Positions 62,522 to 64,000 of a stretch of 64,000 nucleotides of DNA are shown piece after piece; the first letter of the stretch is position 1; each line of letters begins with the position of its first letter. The stretch lies in contig NZ_CP085159.1 of the NCBI RefSeq assembly GCF_022788695.1, positions 65,048-129,047 of the forward strand. Direction: 5' to 3'. The notes under the pieces were generated by a model, which was given only the letters and a program-made list of their open reading frames with translations, was not told where the DNA came from and ran no database searches. The stretch is from Pseudosulfitobacter sp. DSM 107133. Lineage in GTDB: Bacteria > Pseudomonadota > Alphaproteobacteria > Rhodobacterales > Rhodobacteraceae. The position numbers were made by a program, and so were the translations under genes.

Positions 62522-62552
62522 TCGATAGAACTTCTAGCAACTGGAGCTTCAA
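62522..62552 (-). promoter_or_regulatory. CadR/PbrR-type operator-promoter
   Basis: Minus strand TTGAAG (62552-62547), 19 bp, TATCGA (62527-62522). Spacer CTCCAGTTGCTAGAAG, one mismatch from the CTCTAG half-site. Confidence 0.72.
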
Positions 62553-62750
62553 GGGAAAAAAGACCAACCTACGCAAACATGTCTGCACTAGAAAGCGAGT
62601 CGCAGGGATGAGCAGTGAATACATATCGGAATGCGTCCAAACACATCCATGAAAACCGCATTGACCACGCAAGTTGGATCGATCAATTCTGAACAAACTA
62701 TCAAACGGTCGTTTAATAACGGTATATGAAATTGCAAACGGCCGATTTTC

Positions 62751-63659
62751 ATGCCCCTGATAGGCTATGCGCGCGTATCCACAGAGGATCAGACCCCCCT
62801 GCCCCAGTCTGAGGCCCTGCAAACTGCGGGATGCGTCGAGATCTTCGAAGAGCACGCCTCAGGCGGCAATCGTGCCCGGCCGGTGCTTGCCCGCTTGCTG
62901 GAGCGCATTAGCAAGGGCGACACGCTGGTTGTCGTACGGATCGACCGGCTCGCACGGTCTCTGTCGCACCTTCTCGAGGTGATCGAACGGTTGGAGGCCA
63001 GGGGGGCGTTCTTTCGTTCCATTCAGGACCCGATCGACACCGGATCCCCGCAAGGCAAGTTCACGCTGCAGGTTCTGGGCGCCGCGGCCGAGTTCGAGCG
63101 GGCGCTGATCCGGGAACGTACCAAAGCAGGGCTGGCGAGCGCCCGTACCAAGGGCCGGGTCGGCGGGAACCCTGGACTGCGGGCCAAAGACCCTGCTGCT
63201 CTTCGCAAAGTACGGCTGGCGCGACAAGACGGCTACATGGAGCGTCTGAACGAGACGGCACAAGATTGGGTGCCCCATGTGCGCCGGTTGCGACCCGACT
63301 TGGCCTGGGAAGACGTGGTGCGCATCATCAACGGCCCCTTGCCCGAGGCGCGTCGCTGGACCCAAAGCCGTCTCTTGCGCGCTGTGAAGGCCTATGTCGG
63401 CGACGGCTTCCTGCCGGCCGAGGTGCTGGCCCGCGCCGGGCGCCGCGAAACCGACGACCGTCTGCCCGCCATCGTCGCCGGCATCAAGGGCGCGGACCCC
63501 GACATCACGCTTCAGGCGATCTGCACCCGGCTGGAAGCGATGCGCGAACGCACGCCTCGTGGCCGAACAAGATGGCAGCCGTCTTCGGTGAAAATGCTGT
63601 TGGAGCGGGCGGAACGACTTGGCCTCATGCCGTACGAATCGAGCCAAAATCAGATGTAG
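62751..63659 (+). CDS. Serine recombinase (resolvase/invertase family), extended
   Basis: About 302 aa. Resolvase catalytic domain: GYARVSTEDQTPLPQ with nucleophilic Ser in RVSTEDQ, Arg cluster VVRIDRLARS, and FERALIRERTKAGL. About 150 extra C-terminal residues with helical content form a non-standard DNA-binding part. Candidate res half-sites occur just upstream (AAACGGTCGTTT and AAACGGCCGATTT at about 62702-62755). Likely plasmid multimer resolution or transposon resolution. Confidence 0.88.
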   Translation: MPLIGYARVSTEDQTPLPQSEALQTAGCVEIFEEHASGGNRARPVLARLLERISKGDTLVVVRIDRLARSLSHLLEVIERLEARGAFFRSIQDPIDTGSPQGKFTLQVLGAAAEFERALIRERTKAGLASARTKGRVGGNPGLRAKDPAALRKVRLARQDGYMERLNETAQDWVPHVRRLRPDLAWEDVVRIINGPLPEARRWTQSRLLRAVKAYVGDGFLPAEVLARAGRRETDDRLPAIVAGIKGADPDITLQAICTRLEAMRERTPRGRTRWQPSSVKMLLERAERLGLMPYESSQNQM

Positions 63660-63833
63660 CTTCTGACCCGAATCCAAAAAATTTCACCGGGAGAAAACTC
63701 CGCAGGAGGCAGAAAGTGCCATTAGTTGCTTGGGGTTAGCTGCTAATGTGCCAACTCAACAGAGTAGCGGCTCGATTTGGTTAGATCTGCATTTAATATA
63801 TCTATATCAATGACTTGCTGAGTTTTTTACACG

Positions 63834-63960
63834 ACAACACCTATAGGTGTTGTGGATAACTTTCACACTACATTTAGATTCTTCTTGCCGGACTCACTGG
63901 ATCGTGGCATTCCCATTCTGACGGCAAAACGCGTCAGACACGCTGTACACCGTCAGAATG
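63834..63960. other. Origin-like region: palindrome, DnaA box, inverted repeats
   Basis: The 340 bp behind the recombinase hold no gene. Perfect 20-bp palindrome ACAACACCTATAGGTGTTGT (63834-63853); perfect DnaA box TTATCCACA (minus strand, 63859-63851); AT-rich run before it; and an 11-bp inverted repeat CATTCTGACGG / CCGTCAGAATG (63914-63924 and 63950-63960) with a further CGTCAGA between. This suits a plasmid replication or partition site, but no rep or par gene is inside the window. Confidence 0.5.
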
Positions 63961-64000
63961 ACTAAGAGCCTCAACAGAGGCCGAGAGTGGGCGGCAGGAC

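Noticed and set aside
1..64000. CRISPR arrays, tRNA or rRNA genes
   Set aside because: No regularly spaced repeats, cloverleaf-like sequences or rRNA signatures were found on reading through.

Overview
The window looks like a metal-resistance accessory region of an alphaproteobacterium, most likely Rhodobacteraceae (roseobacter group). That placement is inferred from moderately high GC, from alphaproteobacterial-style CcmI, MntR and CbiM proteins, and from many twin-arginine signal peptides. A large-serine-type resolvase next to a perfect DnaA box and inverted repeats at the right edge suggests a plasmid or chromid. No rRNA, tRNA or CRISPR array was seen.

Layout. 0.1-15.9 kb is a copper block. 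It holds a DsbA-like protein and an ScsB-like reductase, cueR, the Cu+ ATPase copA and copZ. A long leftward operon follows, running from a two-component system (13.4-14.1 kb) through two L,D-transpeptidases, two c-type cytochromes, a multicopper oxidase, a third cytochrome c and a DsbA-like protein. A DUF411 protein and small membrane and lipoproteins complete the block. 16.0-19.5 kb is a mercury operon (merR divergent from merT-merP-small CC protein-merF-like-small CC protein-merA). 19.5-23.7 kb is a partial cytochrome c maturation set (ccmF-G-H-I). 23.9-30.4 kb is a second copper block: Met-rich EF-hand protein, rhodanese, second multicopper oxidase, TVP38 protein, stand-alone Rieske protein and a second Cu ATPase with YHS and CPMH-type N-terminal domains.

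30.5-46.7 kb and 53.7-62.5 kb form a Zn/Cd/Pb-type block. A divalent-metal MerR regulator (CadR/PbrR type, 39.2-39.6 kb) sits among at least six promoters sharing a TTGAAC/CTCTAG...CTAGAG operator with an exact 19-bp spacer. These promoters drive an L,D-transpeptidase/small membrane protein/penicillin acylase operon; a transglutaminase/CDF/methyltransferase operon; a ten-gene envelope operon (SCO, DsbB, DsbA, PCuAC, SCO, M23 peptidase, DUF411, LspA, Lnt, small membrane protein); a degenerate CDF; a ZntA-type ATPase; and another L,D-transpeptidase. Between them lie an alkaline phosphatase with a Pho-box-like site, a cobalamin riboswitch in front of cbiM, an MntR-type regulator divergent from a di-heme peroxidase plus PhnDCE-like ABC transporter, and an IS256-family insertion with an 8-bp near-perfect target duplication. 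A CmtR-like ArsR regulator faces an HMA-CDF/LspA/TRAP operon.

Reading as a whole: metal export (three P-type ATPases, three CDFs, mer) is wired by MerR-family promoters to envelope repair and remodelling. The wired functions are five YkuD transpeptidases, disulfide exchange, lipoprotein processing, murein hydrolase, SCO/PCuAC copper delivery, and electron-transfer proteins. The common promoter architecture is read directly from sequence; the coordinated stress-response interpretation is inference.
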